Under the pieces are notes generated by a model. The model was not told the origin of the DNA. It worked only from the letters and a program-made list of their open reading frames with translations, and did no database searches. 64,000 nt of DNA from Echiichthys vipera (lineage: Eukaryota; Chordata; Actinopteri; Perciformes; Trachinidae), in assembly GCA_963691815.1 (NCBI GenBank), contig OY829655.1:13891779-13955778 (forward strand), read 5' to 3'. Positions 1-13,940 of this stretch are shown here, in pieces. Numbering within the stretch: the first letter of the stretch is position 1; each line of letters begins with the position of its first letter. Made by a program: the position numbers and the translations under genes.

Positions 1-179
1 TGTGAGTACAAACAGGCCTGGCCCGCGGGGAGATGGAGCCCCTCTCAAGTACCCTAAAGCCCGGGGCACGGTACGGACGGACAGTGTGAGTGCACCCTTA
101 GACACCACTTATCTCCAATTTACAATGAATCCCTTTCTTCCCTTCCCAGGAGATTCAACAATCTAACCTCAAAGAACAA

Positions 180-530
180 CTGTTCACAAATGGCCTCCTC
201 TGACTCCAACGACTGTCATTAAGACTCAATACAGCACTAATGAAGTTGAAACCTACTTCCCACCAACGACTGTCACTTCAACGACGGTCGTTGGCACTTG
301 GAGCACAAAGGAATCCAGTGACATCATCGGCTTTGTGAGAGGTTAAATACCTGGATCTCCACACCAGTTAGTTGGACCAGTCCCAGCCTGGTCAGATGCG
401 TACATAAACTGATGAAGCTTCTTGGATGAGAGGTGAAACGTCTTCCTAGACATAATTACAAAGTACAGTTGCTTTTGACTGAAATTGCTTTGAGTATAAC
501 GATGACCTGGACAAATGAGAACATACACAG
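180..530. repeat. probable dispersed fish repeat
   Basis: The text around 410-520 (aagcttcttggatgagaggt, gaaacgtcttc, then the agtatAACGATGACCTGG block) looks like a repeat tail common in spiny-rayed fish genomes. Three ACGACTGTC/ACGACGGTC motifs occur at about 208-290. The recognition is from memory, and I cannot name the element class. Confidence 0.4.
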
Positions 531-779
531 GCTTATTAGGCTACAGTGCAGTGTATTTGCTCTGTAATTACAGTCTTAGTATGTTATATAATTTTCAACC
601 CAGGCACCAGAATAAAATTTTCAGGAAATAAAAAAACCCTCTGTATTTTCAAAACAAATTAACTGCATTGTCAAAGTTGGTTTTGTGTCTTTATATATGG
701 CCATATATTGGTAGATATCGTTATTTTATAAATTTTTAACCACAATCAAACTTAAATGGACTGATGAGTTTTTTGACCA

Positions 780-1460
780 GCAAATAGGGATATATGTGGG
801 TTTTTGTTCCGTCAGTGATTATAACAGCCGCTGAGTGTGTCACCTTCCATTACCAACAATTTACAGCTTACAAAGTTTAGTGTAGCTATGTGTGTTTGTT
901 TTTCTCTGTTTTTCTTGCAATTTAACACATTTGACCTAAGTAGAGGTCTGTATTTTGCGGCGTGCTCACGGGACCTACAGGTCCCTTATATTTTTTTGGG
1001 TTGCAGGTGGTTTTTAAATAGCTGTGGGCGGTCAGAGGAAGAGAGAACCTGTTTTAGTTTAAATTTTTTATGTTTACACAGCTCTCTGTCTAAACAGTGA
1101 GCATGTCAGCATGTTTTTTACTTGCGTGTCTCGGAAAGAAACGCTTTAATTTTGTGGGTTTGGGTATCCGGGGCTCATGCTGTGTCACACGGCAACACGA
1201 CCTGAATTGTGTGATTTGTTTCAGTACAGTAATCTAATCATCAGCGGGCTGGTTGATGGTCAGGACCTTACGGGTTGTGAGTTTTCTACTAACTGGCTAA
1301 TTTTAAAACATTTTATACAGAGCTTCGCTTACCTGATTGATCAAATCGCTTCGTAAAGTAGGCGAACTTTCAGCTCGAGCTCAGCTGTTTCCGGTACTTC
1401 ATTCCGAATGGAGAGGGGTTGGAGCTACAAGGTTTGCCGTCAGTTTGAGGATCCAATGGA
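780..1460. repeat. possible dispersed repeat
   Basis: The block from the gtgattataacagccgctga segment to about 1200 resembles sequence I associate with multicopy fish DNA. Part of it (a gattataac segment) recurs near 36180. No coding potential is convincing. Confidence 0.25.
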
Positions 1461-1541
1461 GTTACAAGGTTTATTCACAACCTCTTTTTAATATTTCAAA
1501 TTCACAGAGACTTGAAGCGTGACCAATAGCACTGAATTGCT

Positions 1542-1760
1542 GCAACCTGTTCTCATTCCCTACTCGTCATATACTAGTTATTTTTGATATTCCACGTCCG
1601 CAGTTTTAAACACATGATTAATGTTGTGAATTCAAACTAAAATGTTAATTGGGTTTAGGTATCAAATCTACATGGTTAGGTTTAGGAAAAGATCGTAGTT
1701 TGGGTCAGAATAAGTACTTATATGTATATTCAGTATATATATGTATAATATATTATAACA
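1542..1760. repeat. dispersed repeat family B, copy 1
   Basis: It starts with a terminal motif near 1542-1575 (caacctgttctcattccc) that is the reverse complement of the ends of the copies at 6757 and 13154. It then carries the block ggttaggtttaggaaaag, which recurs in related form near 12745 and 61230. A DNA-transposon-like element with inverted ends is the simplest reading. Confidence 0.5.
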
Positions 1761-2729
1761 ACAACAACAAAAATGACCATTCATTCACTTATGTATTATG
1801 TCATTATCTATGTGCAAATGGAAGTAATGTTTGTGTTAATTTGCATAGAGGGGGGGATTGATGATTGATTTATGCATGTGGAGACTAATTCTGCTGCCAG
1901 GTGTGAACAGGCGTACTGAAAGCTGTCCACTTGTGATTTAATCACTCAGGACAGATGTTAAACACGTCCTTCAAGTCACATGAAAAAAAATATTTTGTGG
2001 TTTAATAGCTTTGCCTAATTATTTATAGTGCTTCCCAAAGTTCAGTCTTATCATTGTCGAATCCCTTCCACCCTCAGATGGAAATAAAAAAACTTTGTAT
2101 AGCCAGAAGCTTTGAATTTGCCATTTCAGAGAACTAAATGTCCTCTTTTTATGTCTAGTGTTGGTTGGCGAGGTGACAAGGTTGAGTCCTTAATGAGCTT
2201 TCTTTGGACAGCTCACTATGAACTTTTTTGGATTTCCCACTCGAGACAATGGCTGAAACCAAGAATGAGGGTCAATACTGTAAATATGCACTTAATTGGA
2301 TTGGATTGATGTCTTGCCTGGCTTATTTAGCTGTACAGCACTTTGTGCTCCTGAGACTTCTGGGTTGTCATGTACCCACAACAGCAGCACGGTTACAATT
2401 CAACATTTAAAATAGCTTATTCAAAAGAAAAACAGAAAGAGAGGAAGACATGCAGAACCATTGCTTTGAACTTGGGTTGACAAGCAAAGATCCTTAGAGT
2501 TATTAAAAACTTTTGATGAATTTGTAGATAAAACAAACACAGTTTCCTTTATCGCACTTGAGACTCTTTGGTGGCAGTGAGTTTACCTGGGGTCTAGCTT
2601 AATCAAAACACACCTGTATGTATTTTTTGCACCACTGGTGAGGATGCTTTGATGATAGCTTCACTTCCCTCTGTGATGGCACCATTTGTTAAAGTGACAG
2701 AGGCGACCTGAGCACTGCAGTCCTGGGAC

Positions 2730-2732
<3 letters not shown>

Positions 2733-2796
<64 letters not shown>
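2733..2796. repeat. (TG)n microsatellite
   Basis: Pure TG dinucleotides in the 3' flank. They create artefactual Cys-Val and His-Thr open frames. Confidence 0.98.
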
Positions 2797-2800
<4 letters not shown>

Positions 2801-5399
2801 GTGCTTAGGTTCCATAGAGAGCACAAGCATTACAAAGCCAGCGACCAGCATCTATCTATCTTTGTATGTGTGCATGCATGTGTACGTGTGTGGTCGAGAC
2901 ATTATTGTGACAGCTTAGTGCTCCCTGCAGTGTACATGTGTACATATAAGACCCTCTTTGTGTCAGTGCTGCCTCGCTTTGTGTGTGTTAATTCTTGCAG
3001 TCTGTGCAACGCTTGAGGGGAAAAGCCTTAATTCTTTCACAATCTACTGCTACCAACAGATAAACATGGTTTGCACAAAAGATAATTAACATGTGACATC
3101 CCAATCCTTTATCAGTGAACTTTGAACGCAGGAAGTGAGCTTATGAGGATGAAATTTTTCACAGCAGGCTGCAAGGGTAACTGAACGGAGCAGTATGAGT
3201 TTGCAACAAGATGTCAAGCTTTAAAAAGCAGCTGCACGCAGCTGGAGGCCAGTTTGTCAGGAACCCAGAGGAAAGAGAAAGGAACAGGCTTCACAGGGTA
3301 TAGACATCTTGATATGGGATGGGAAGGGCATGGGCCACTGTCCTGCTCTTTCTCAAAGAATAAAAAATCAGATGTTTCCATCAGAGTTATTTAAGCGACA
3401 TTTTAAGTCAATCAATGATCTTTTCCCAACCCTAAGCAAGTAAGATTCACACCGTTTAAAACACGAGGACATGTTGGTTATTCATCAAATAAAATTCAAG
3501 TTGAAAACAAATATAGAAAAACTGTCAGTGCAATTTGAGACATCCCATATAGAGATAATGATGGATGTCAAAAAAATCTGGAAGAAGCAGAGCTGTATTT
3601 CTGATGATTGCATATTACTCCTGTTTCAAAATGGGAAATGAATTTTACACATCATGACTTTATTTTCTCATTATCATTACTTTCCAAGCAGAACCATGCA
3701 TTCTGTATGTGTTGCAGCTAGGGGAGCGCGTTTCAACAGCACGCTGCCAAGCAAGATGATGAATGGTGCTGGTTAATCTTCTCCTGCATTAATACATTAT
3801 CTATGCCATTGTTCGAAAAGTTCTTATCTGCTTGGACAGTACTGCCACAGGCATCACATTTTTAACACACCTACCTTCTATCCTCCTCTCTATGGCTCCC
3901 TCTCCCTTTCACACTCTCTACCTCCCCTGCTTCCGCCCTCTCTCTGTCTTTTCCATCACCCCGGTGGTTTCAGTACCATGGAGGTTTTTTAGATGAAAAC
4001 AAGACAGAATTGGTGGCGTTGTCAAGCATACTGTGTTCATTGTTTCCTGAATTGGGGGGGCAGTGTCCTGTTTTCTCTCTGTGCACATCTGCCTGGAAAC
4101 ATCTGGAGAGTGTCAGCCTTTCAACATTCAGCAGAGCGACCATCACTCTTTCCCCTGTCTGACACATCTCATCTCCTCCCAGTCAGCTAAAAAAAAAAAA
4201 AAAATGACAACGCAGACCTTCCACATTAAAATCACACAACAAATCCACTGTAATCATGCTTGGAAACAAAATGCTTTATTGGATACGGTAGGGGGAAGGA
4301 GGGTAAGTTATAAGCTTGTTAACAGATGTGCGATGGTTTGTGACCAAAGGGTAGCAGGTCCGTTATTGACGGATAGATTTAAAGATTGTTCAGAATGCTT
4401 TCTATGCTTATCCTAGAACGGATGGACATGCATAATAACCATTTCCGTGCTGGTTAGGGGATGATTACAGTTAAGGCAAAAATAAAGTATGGTTTAATAT
4501 GATGAAACATTTTTTGCAATGTGATAATTGATAACTTTTATTGGATTAGGTTTTACTGATCCTACAGGATTTTTTGTTAACTAAGAATAAGTTTTGATCT
4601 TCTTTTACTTGACTGGATATATTGTATGGAACTCAGATGTATATATTTATTATTAGACATATTGATCAATTTGAAAAAGAGCATTAAGGTATTTGTTCTA
4701 CTTTGTCACTTCTACTAGAGATTGTATTTGCTGATTCGCTGATTCGAAGTGTGGACATTGATGGTCAAGACCTCTCTTCAATGACCTTTCTATGGACTCC
4801 TTCTCTGTTCATGTTGATTGCTAAACTCAGTTATTTGAAACACATGTCCTGCGCATTTTATATGACGATAGCTGGCTTTTATCCTAAAGAAGACAGGATG
4901 TGCCAAAAGACTGATCTATTGTATGTAAAATAAAAAAGATGACATCTGAGTTATGTGTGTTTGACTTCCACTTGTGATCTTTTAAACATATGGAAATACC
5001 ATTACAGTTAAAAGAAAAGGCCAACATTATATTCTGGTTTGCGACATTATCACATGATGGAATAAAAACACAGGAGCAGGTCTATCATCACCCATTTTTT
5101 GGAAAATATTTTGCGAATATTTATTATAAAAATATAAATGTTTCCACTACAAATCATTTTACATTAGTAGACAAGGCCATCTACATTTGCACACGTAAAC
5201 TCTCACACAGACACACGGGTCAGTCTTGAGACAGAAAAATGAGGGATCTGGATATAGGGTGCATAACAGTATTGCTTTCTCAGATGTCCCAGGTTTATAA
5301 AGTAAGTCAAAAACCAAAACACAGATAGCACTGACACATAATTTACTGTATGCTACAAAAAACATCAACATTGCGCTGTATAATGTTAACAAATAAATA

Positions 5400-8186
5400 A
5401 TAATGTCATCATAATTGCCTTTTTATTGTAGAAAAGAAAGAAAGCAGACAAATATAATCCAAGATAACATAAAATATAATACAGATGATTTTTGTCTCTT
5501 TTTTAATTAAAAATGTTGCACAATTTTTTTTATTTATTCTTTTATACATACAAACATTTGTACAAAGAGGGATGGCCATGTACATATAGTGGGATCTGTA
5601 GCGCTAGTTGCTATCATGATGATGGTTTACATTATGTACATGCTAATTAGAACGCATAGCAGCAACAGCAGCATCCACAGGTAGACCAAGTAAGAGAGGA
5701 CTGACTGATGCACTGAACAGGGCTGGGTTTCCCAAAAGCACCAGAATCCCCCTTTTCTATCAGATAAGCTCAGTCTTTACCAAGGCAATAATAATTTCAT
5801 TCAAAGTGCTCAAATATTGTCTAGTAAGTGCTTGGATGAAGCTTAAAGATAGAGCCCTCATAGTTAAACCTTACCCATCAAACAGCACAGCATACCAAAG
5901 TGCCAGTTTAGAAATACTGGATATGTGTTGCACTGAGGGATTGGCCTGATGACATTGAAGCGGGAGACAAACCTCTGTAACTTTTGTACTTCATAGAACA
6001 AATAAGTACCTCTAACTTCTACGGTGCCTTTAGGAAATCCCATCCCGGACACATATCGTACTAGAAATGAATCATTTATTGGAAATGTTACATCTCTTTA
6101 AGAGCATTTTCATAACTTGTTTGTTTAGGGCAGTGATGAGAAAACCCCATGCCCCAATGAGAACACAGAAAACGGACTTTGTTGAACATAAATCAATACT
6201 GGAGCTTTTTGCTTGGTGATCCCACCCTGACCCAACCAAACTAGAAGAGGCACTCAACCTTTTGCATTTAAATCACCCCGGTTTATGGATTAATTTCATA
6301 CTAGAACAAGTTTATTTTAGAGAAAGTTTCAGATCCCAACCCATTATTATCCCAACTCGACACATATGGCCGTTTTGCCAGGACCCCTTGGAGTCATATG
6401 CACTGGGAAGCCCTACTCCAAACATAGGGAACACATGGTTAACATGAATTTAAACAAATCTAATGTGGTTAGTTTTTGGGCAACAAAACCTCTTGAGTAT
6501 GGTTAGTAAAAAATCATGGCTAGGATTAAAATAAATAAAGGGGACACAAAACTGTCTCCTGGGTGAAAGTCCCATCTTTGTTTGACCCCTTCCAGAATCC
6601 CGACCTCCTCCCTAACCGGACTTTGTCACTCTTACTTCTGGAGCATGTGCTCTGAGCGTCCAATGGGTTTACAGTTGAAATCCTGATGCCTCAGTATCAA
6701 ATGCCTCTGGGCCTTGACAAAACAGTGGTATTTGACACCCTGGGAATGAGAATGGGCTAGGAGATCCTGTATGGCTTTTGTTAATAAGTTATGGACTGAA
6801 CTAGAACAAGCCTACAACACCCTCAGATCAGCAGTGTTGATCTCTTCTGTTTAACCTTCTAAACTGATTGTACGCTGAGAATGATTCCCACTCCTTAGAA
6901 AGATACCCGATGCCGTGTGGGGTCAATGATGTTAACCTGTCTTACCTGAAGAAAAAAGCTCAAGGACAAACTCAAGCTTCTAGTTTTACACTTCCGCAAC
7001 ATGAGAAGAATGTCTGAAGCAGAAGCCTGAATGACACCACTTCATCTTTTTTAATTTCTAATTTTTTCCCTCTTATAAATTTCTCTCTTACAGTTTCACC
7101 TTTTCTGTCTTCCTTAACCTGCACTCTCAATTCCTGGTACTGCTCCATTCCCTCGGTCTGTTTCCCCTTGGTAGAGAAAAACAAATAACGTATACATCCT
7201 GAGATTTCTCACAAAGGGCATTGGGTTGAGTGAACGGCACTATAACTGTACAATATATGTTCATAAGCACATAGAACATAGATGTCACCATATAAGAAAA
7301 TGCTGTGTGTGAAGTGTTTTATAGCCCCTGTACCTTCAAAGCACAGCCTTTAATAAATTGTATATGTGATAGACTCATGGCTTCCATACAATGAGACTAT
7401 TTAACTGATTATCATAATTATTGCTGTTATGTGACATGTCTACTGAATGCAAATGTTATAGGTCAGAGCTACTGGGTAAAATGGCTTGGTTAACGTCTAG
7501 GTGTGTCCCTACTAGCTCAGTTCCCTCATCGATAGAAACAGTAAATGTAGGTAGTTATATAACAAAATCTCAAGCCTCAGACCTCATTATTCCAGGAAGG
7601 GTTCACGTCCATGTGAGCTGCTGCTGTCTGCCATGCTCTTCTACACAAGACATCTCAGCCATTTTCCATTTCACCGCCTCATTCCACAGGCTGCTTTATC
7701 AGGCGTGGTGGAAGGAGACTGTTAGCATGCCCGTCCCCTTTTTAGCTGTAAAGACAAGGCTATACTGTCCAGGTTAGCCAATATTGGAGAGCACCGGCTT
7801 TATGTTAGTCCAGTCCTTGCCCTGCAGCCCAGTCCAGCCCTAGTTTGTATCCCTGGCCAGGTCCCCCTGACCTCCTTGGCTTTGCTTTGCTCTCTCTACC
7901 CTCCTATATTTGTCTGTAAGGCATCTCATCTTGGGCATGGAGGGACGGAGGTTCGAAGAGTCAGCCAGTTAACAAGCTGGCAAGTCTGCACTGAACTCTT
8001 TTCCCCTTTCTCTGACAGGGCTTTATATCGTCTTTCAACGAAACAACGGAAGCCCGCAATTGAATCAGATCATATTTTTCCTCCGTTTCGATCCGTTTCC
8101 AGTTTACATATGAAGCCACTGTTTTAGACAGTGATTAGCAACCACACCAACGGACAGGTCTCTGGTGTTTTGACTCTGTTCAGTTC
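5400..8186 (-). other. epha3: probable epha3 3' UTR and gene end (boundary uncertain)
   Basis: No coding sequence is recognised below the stop codon. Candidate poly(A) signals on the coding strand (TTTATT on the plus strand) lie at 6311-6316, 6075-6080, 5533-5538, 5529-5534 and 5422-5427. The AT-rich block 5400-5560 would give a 3' UTR near 2.7 kb, similar in size to the long UTR I recall for human EPHA3. The exact end is inference. A dispersed repeat lies at about 6437-6757 and would be inside this UTR. Confidence 0.35.
6437..6757. repeat. dispersed repeat family B, copy 2
   Basis: It shares with the copy at 12735-13154 the blocks cctgggtgaaagtcc, acctcctccct and the terminal tatttgac...tggga(a/g)tgagaatggg. 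It lies inside the probable epha3 3' UTR. Confidence 0.55.
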
Positions 8187-8292
8187 TTAAACAGGTACTG
8201 GGCCATTCTTGGTGTGAGAATCTAGGGCTTTGAGGCTGCTCACGATCTTCTTCTGTGGTCCTACGATAGTCACGCCAACCTTTTTCAGATCC
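8187..8292 (-). CDS. epha3: epha3 exon 17: end of SAM domain, PDZ ligand and stop
   Basis: The last coding part, 106 nt including TAA at 8187-8189. It reads DLKKVGVTIVGPQKKIVSSL, then KALDSHTKNGPVPV. The helix 5 region of the SAM domain is intact. The last residues, VPV, fit the type II PDZ-ligand pattern (hydrophobic-x-hydrophobic) found at Eph C-termini. The KNGPVPV tail is what I recall for EphA3 and supports that assignment. The acceptor is AAACCAG. Confidence 0.96.
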
Positions 8293-10194
8293 CTGGTTTG
8301 TGAAGGATAGAGGGAGAGAGAAGGTGGAGAGGTCGAAAAAAAACAGACACAATCAGAGGGGGACATGACGGAGGGGAAGATGGAAGGAAAAAAAGATGGA
8401 AAGTGTGCATTAGTGCTGGAGGATGTGATACCCATGTGACATTTAATGACATGTTCCTGGTGCTGCTCCCTTCACTTTCCTGGGCATCAGTCTATCACAG
8501 AGGACTACATTTCCCAGAAGGCCACTGGGCTGCCACATCTCTGAAGGGGTTCTAGGGGTGGAGGGGGTTGTTGCTTCCACTCTCCATTACTAACAAACAG
8601 GGAGGAAGACCTATGGGGCTACACTGACAGATGCTATTATGACCCTGTCAGTGGAAGAAATGGCACTGGAGGGCCACAGATGCATAAAAGACCTAGTCCC
8701 ATGCATTGCATTAAACTGGATTTCTTGACAGGGTAGGTATATGTATATGTGGAGAGGAGCAGCACTGGTACATGTGTAGAATATTACAGGCTGATTCAGA
8801 TACATCTGTGAAATTACTAATACTCTCAGAAGCTCCTAAAGGATTAGTAACATGCATTCCGGTGTAAGAAAACAAAAATATTACCTAAGAGCTACAGTGT
8901 CAGTTTCACATTTTATGCATCATACACATCAAATACACACATCAGTTATTCAGCTCAATTAAAACATCAGGCACTTTTTGAAACAGACAAAAACAACAAC
9001 CTTAAAATTCAGAGTATATACAGAGCATTAGCATTGTTATTATTTACAGTACACAAGAAGTCAAAGCACATGTTAAGACTCATCTCTTTGGCCCATCACA
9101 GATTAACAGTGGTGTTGTATTAGTAGAAGCAGAAGAGTTGCAGTCAGAGTGGCAGCTTTACAACAACAAACACTTTCGGCTATTAAAGACATTTTAGTGT
9201 TATTCAAAAATGGCCACAATGAGATTTGTATTATTCAGATGCAAGCAGAGCCTTTAGTTCTCCAAAGCAGCCAACATAGCAGACATTTAGAAACAATTTG
9301 ACCAGCCAGAAGGGACTGGAAATTACGATAATCACAATATTGCTTCACTCTGTGCCACAATGTAAAGGGATAGTTCACTGAAATTAAGTAATGCTTGAAA
9401 CGTAAATTGTACGATGCATTGCCATTTTCATGATGCTTAAAATAATCAAAACTGAAGGTGTTTTGCCTTTTGTTGCAGGAACAGCACCAATATGCCATAG
9501 AAAGACAATTTCTAGGTTACACTAGTAATGCGCTATACTGTATGTGTCTATGCAGTCTGTTGTTACATTTTACATTTGTTTCTAATTGCAGCTTACAGCT
9601 AACAGCTGGATGAAAATTAAGCTATTAAGTTATAACTGAATATCTGCTCACTATCCCTTTAAAAGTTTGACAAGTGAAAGCCCATCAGTGATTCTTGAAG
9701 TAGGCCCCAGGTGGGGGTAAGGTCTTTGTCCTCCACCCACCATCCAGAGCCTAAGGAGGCGGAGAGGAGCTGGGCGTTAAAGAGTGGTGATTCCCATGGA
9801 AGGCTCCCATTCTGGGCAAGTGGCCGGTGTGACGTGGACCTCGGTCAGAACCACTCTACTGAGACACAGCCAGGCCCAGAAACATTATCACATAACACTG
9901 GATGTCATTAACAAGTGCTATCTATAATGGTATCTGATGTACATTTTAGTTGCAATAAATCAGGCTAAATCTTGAGGCTTTACCTATCAAATGTAAATTG
10001 CCGCTAATGTTAAAGTCAGGAAATTAATAACTTTAACTCCCAGTTTGTTAACATGGCAGCAAATTATCTCAAAATATACAGAAAACCAGATATGTATTTG
10101 TCACTTTTGAACATTTGAGCAAACATTTCATCTTAGCAAAACAAAATCTGACAAATAATTAAAAAATAACAGTTAAAGCTAAAAAGTTTAAAAA

Positions 10195-10218
10195 TATATA
10201 TATATATATATATATATT
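10195..10218. repeat. (TA)n microsatellite
   Basis: Short alternating TA run in intron 16. Confidence 0.9.
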
Positions 10219-11813
10219 TCAACTTAAAGCCATGTGTAGTTAAGTTATTATTTAACTTGGCAAAAACTTTTTCCAAGTATGTCATGGGATTTCAGGAACC
10301 GCAAGTTTTATTGTGTATGTATTTTAAACTTTAACACACAATAATTAATCTTTGTTGTGCCTCAACCCTGTTCAATCAAAGAAGCAGTGTTTTCATTGTC
10401 TTCACGATAGTTATAATTAGCATTTTTGAGAAACATGCTCTCCTCATGATAGGAGAAGCATTAATTAACTTTTCCTTATCTGAATGACATTAGTTCTTTT
10501 ATGTCAGGAAAGCCACATGAATCAAGAACAGTAATAAAATAAGAATACACTGAACTACTGCAACATGAAACATATGTGGTATGACCATAAATCATATGTT
10601 TATATACTAAGGAACACAAACACACACAAACCATCACATGAAATGGATTACCAGTTGAAAGTATCTCTCTGCAATGTGTCACTGTGTCAACCCACCAATT
10701 CTTATCATCCCAGCCTATAACCTCTGCAGAGTATGGTATTCTTCAGTAGAGTCAAAAGTGAATTCAGTTTTTTTGTGAAACAAAACCACCCTTTTTAACC
10801 ACCATATCACATCTAAATACAGATGGTCAGTCATTATCTCATTTATTAATTCAAACTTTGAGTCGCTGAAAGAAAGTGGAAAATGGGTAAAGTTTGGGTA
10901 CCAAAAACGATTGATGGGTCTGTCCTGATTACCATAGCTACAATATGTGGCTGGACAAGGAAATGTCAATGTTTTGTCAAGCAGTTTAAATCAAGTTCAT
11001 CATATCCTCAAATACCTGAAATGAACTTTGTATGCACTCTGTCTAGATGAAGAACACTGTCCAAATGATGCGATATTTCCTTGTCAATCCATTCCATCCT
11101 CTTGAAAACAGACTTCAATTACTCCAGGAGATGAGTCAGCACACTGCCGCCAAGTATGATTACTGATCCTCAGAGGTCAGATCATTGCCAAGCCTCGTGC
11201 TGAATATCAAGGACTAGATTAAGACTGTACAAATCAATAGAGCAATCTATATTGAGCCATGCATAGTCTCAGCCAAGGCTGCTAGCCTCGTAGCTGACCT
11301 AGCCTTGAGTGTCTTAGCCTCAGCCTTCAGTGGATTAATATACTACAGTGATCCAATTTAACATTTTGCTACAGAAAAAGCATCATAGACTGATAGGATT
11401 GCCTTTGTGGGATTACTACAGTGTGGTTTATCTGTTAGTGAACGTGGATTTCCACTCAAGCTTTTTTTCTTCTGTAATATGTTGACTAAAGACAACTTTT
11501 AATAGTGAATAGCATTTGAAAAAATATAGCTTCTGTATGGTACCCCTGAGAAAACAGAAACAGACCCAAGCTACAGTTCAACAGAGAAAATATACGCTGA
11601 AAAAGAAGTAACCAATATTTTTTTTTAAGTAATTATTATTCATTCATTCTTATTATCATACAAAAAATATCTTCAAAGGAAGCTGCACTTTGCCTCGTCT
11701 TGTTCCTTTATTGTCTTTGGCCTTCGATACAAAGCATCACTTTTCCAAAATTCCTTAATTTTAAAAATAAAGGTACACATCATGCACTGCTTCTTTCAAA
11801 CATATTAAGCCCA

Positions 11814-11851
11814 ACAGGGTTAATGACCAGACTGCTGGTCATTAACCCTGT
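11814..11851. repeat. perfect inverted repeat, 17-bp arms
   Basis: The left arm acagggttaatgaccag (11814-11830) and the right arm ctggtcattaaccctgt (11835-11851) are exact reverse complements around a 4-nt loop. In intron 16; function unknown. Confidence 0.95.
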
Positions 11852-12734
11852 AAGAAAGCTGACATGAGTTACAGCTTTCTGGAGCACTGCCCACAACTCC
11901 TAAACCACCTTCGCTGCTGACATCACCAGAGTGAATGGTTGCTTTGATCACAATTATTAGAAATGTCCAATTATTTACCCGGTCACATTCCACATCAATT
12001 AAACCAGCAGCAGACCTACAGCGAGGAAGAATAGAAGAGAGAAAGACTGAAAAAAAAAAAATCTGCGCTTTGACTTTGACAAAAAAAGAAAATTACAAAA
12101 AGATATAAAACTCCCAGTCTATTATCACCTTGTTATATATTTATAATTCCCTTCAGTCTGCCAGTAGAGGACTCTTGCCAGAACCTGATCCATTATGTCA
12201 GATTATTTTTTCCTGTCAGCAGAGTCACACCTGTAATATCTGTCTACTAACTCTCCTTTATCCAGGGACATTGATTCACTAAACCCTGTGCTGTGACAAA
12301 TACCCTGACTCTAATTAAATGTCCCACCAAAAGTCCCTCCTACTACGGAAATGTACATGCTCAACATCTTACAAATACAACACTTGTACACAAACTAATT
12401 TTTTAGGATTAATAATTGCTGGATAACAATAATTTACATACATACATAAATACACACATTTTTCACGTCCAAGACCTGTCAAGAAGTCTCCACATCATAA
12501 GAATGAAAACATGAATCATGAATCGTTTGCCAGGAGCAGATATTTTTGGGAGAACACATTAAGTATCAGTATCAGTATCAGTAACACCTCTCCTCCAGTC
12601 ACTGACCAGGCTTTGTCATATGGTCAATTTGACCTACATCTTCTTCTCACACCACTCCAAACTGGTCATATAGGGCTGCTTGTCATCACCCCTTGGTGTC
12701 ACTTTTTTACACTCCCTTTGGCTTCTTTTTTTTA

Positions 12735-13154
12735 TCGTGCTTGGTTAGATTTAGGGAAAGATAAGAACAAAATAAGCCCTTATGTAACATATGTACATTA
12801 TGTTAGTTAAGTGTGTTACATAAGTAAGTTAGCTTATGTAACTTTAGTTAAAATAAGACAGTTTTGACTTTTGGTTTCATATGGGACACGAAACAACGAT
12901 ATCCTGGGTGAAAGTCCGATGTCTGGTTGACCCATCCATCTGCCCCCCAACCTCCTCCCTATGCAGACTTTAGCTCTCTTTATCCTTGTTTGTCACTTTT
13001 TATTCTATGTCATCTCACAGCAACATTCTTTACATTGGAGTTAGATAAATCCGTGGTGTGTCTAATGCAGATGCGAAATGGTGTCTTTTACCAGACACTG
13101 GGGGCCACTGATTAAGCGGCCATATTTGACAAGCTGGGAGTGAGAATGGGTTGG
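12735..13154. repeat. dispersed repeat family B, copy 3
   Basis: The longest copy of the family, in epha3 intron 16. It contains ggttagatttagggaaag near its start, cctgggtgaaagtcc in the middle, and the terminal tatttgacaagctgggag followed by tgagaatggg. Confidence 0.55.
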
Positions 13155-13655
13155 TGTGACACAGGTCAACATACTCAACATACAGTATATCCTGCAATGT
13201 GTGCTGTCCGGCTGGGATTTCTCCAGATTTGGCTTCTAAATAGTTTTCTGACAATCTTTGTTTGAACTTTGCTCTGCATTTTAATGCTTCACAGTATAGA
13301 GGTTGCCTTGCATACCTATTTGACAGCTATGCCTTTATTTGCTCTTTCAAAGGCCTCTCTACCCTTTTATCTTGTCAAATCTTCCCTCTTATTCCCTCCC
13401 TCAATAGTTTCTCTTTTATCCTTTCTCCCTTATAGAACTCACAACTCTTCTCTTCTCCTCTCTCTCGCTTTCTTTCTTTCTTTTTCTGCTTCCCTACGAA
13501 GCTCTCTTTTTCTTTTAATGATCTCACCTTCTCCCTCTGTGGTTTTACTTGAAACATTGGGAGCGTGGCAAAAGGCCTGTCATAATGAATTACCATGAGT
13601 CATCTGGACACCTTTAGTAAGGGCTCTATAGCTTTCTTTACTTACTAGACAAGCT

Positions 13656-13820
<165 letters not shown>

Positions 13821-13940
13821 CTTCACCAAGAGTCTCTTCAGATTCTTGGGCCTAGCCACGGGTACAGAGGCCCTATAAACACTGCCGACATGAATAGGCA
13901 GAGCTTAGTGTGTGTGTCTCTGTGTGTGTGGTTGTCTTAC

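Larger units (their letters stand above)
1..5400. other. 3' flank without recognisable gene
   Basis: No exon, conserved protein or RNA gene was recognised on either strand. The short open frames are not supported. The stretch contains a repeat-like block at about 180-530, a second repeat-like block at about 780-1460, a dispersed repeat end at 1542, a TG microsatellite at 2733-2796 and otherwise ordinary AT-rich DNA. Confidence 0.6.

Noticed and set aside
17..120. GC-rich start of the window as a promoter or CpG island
   Set aside because: Too short, with no associated transcript or exon, and it looks like part of a repeat.
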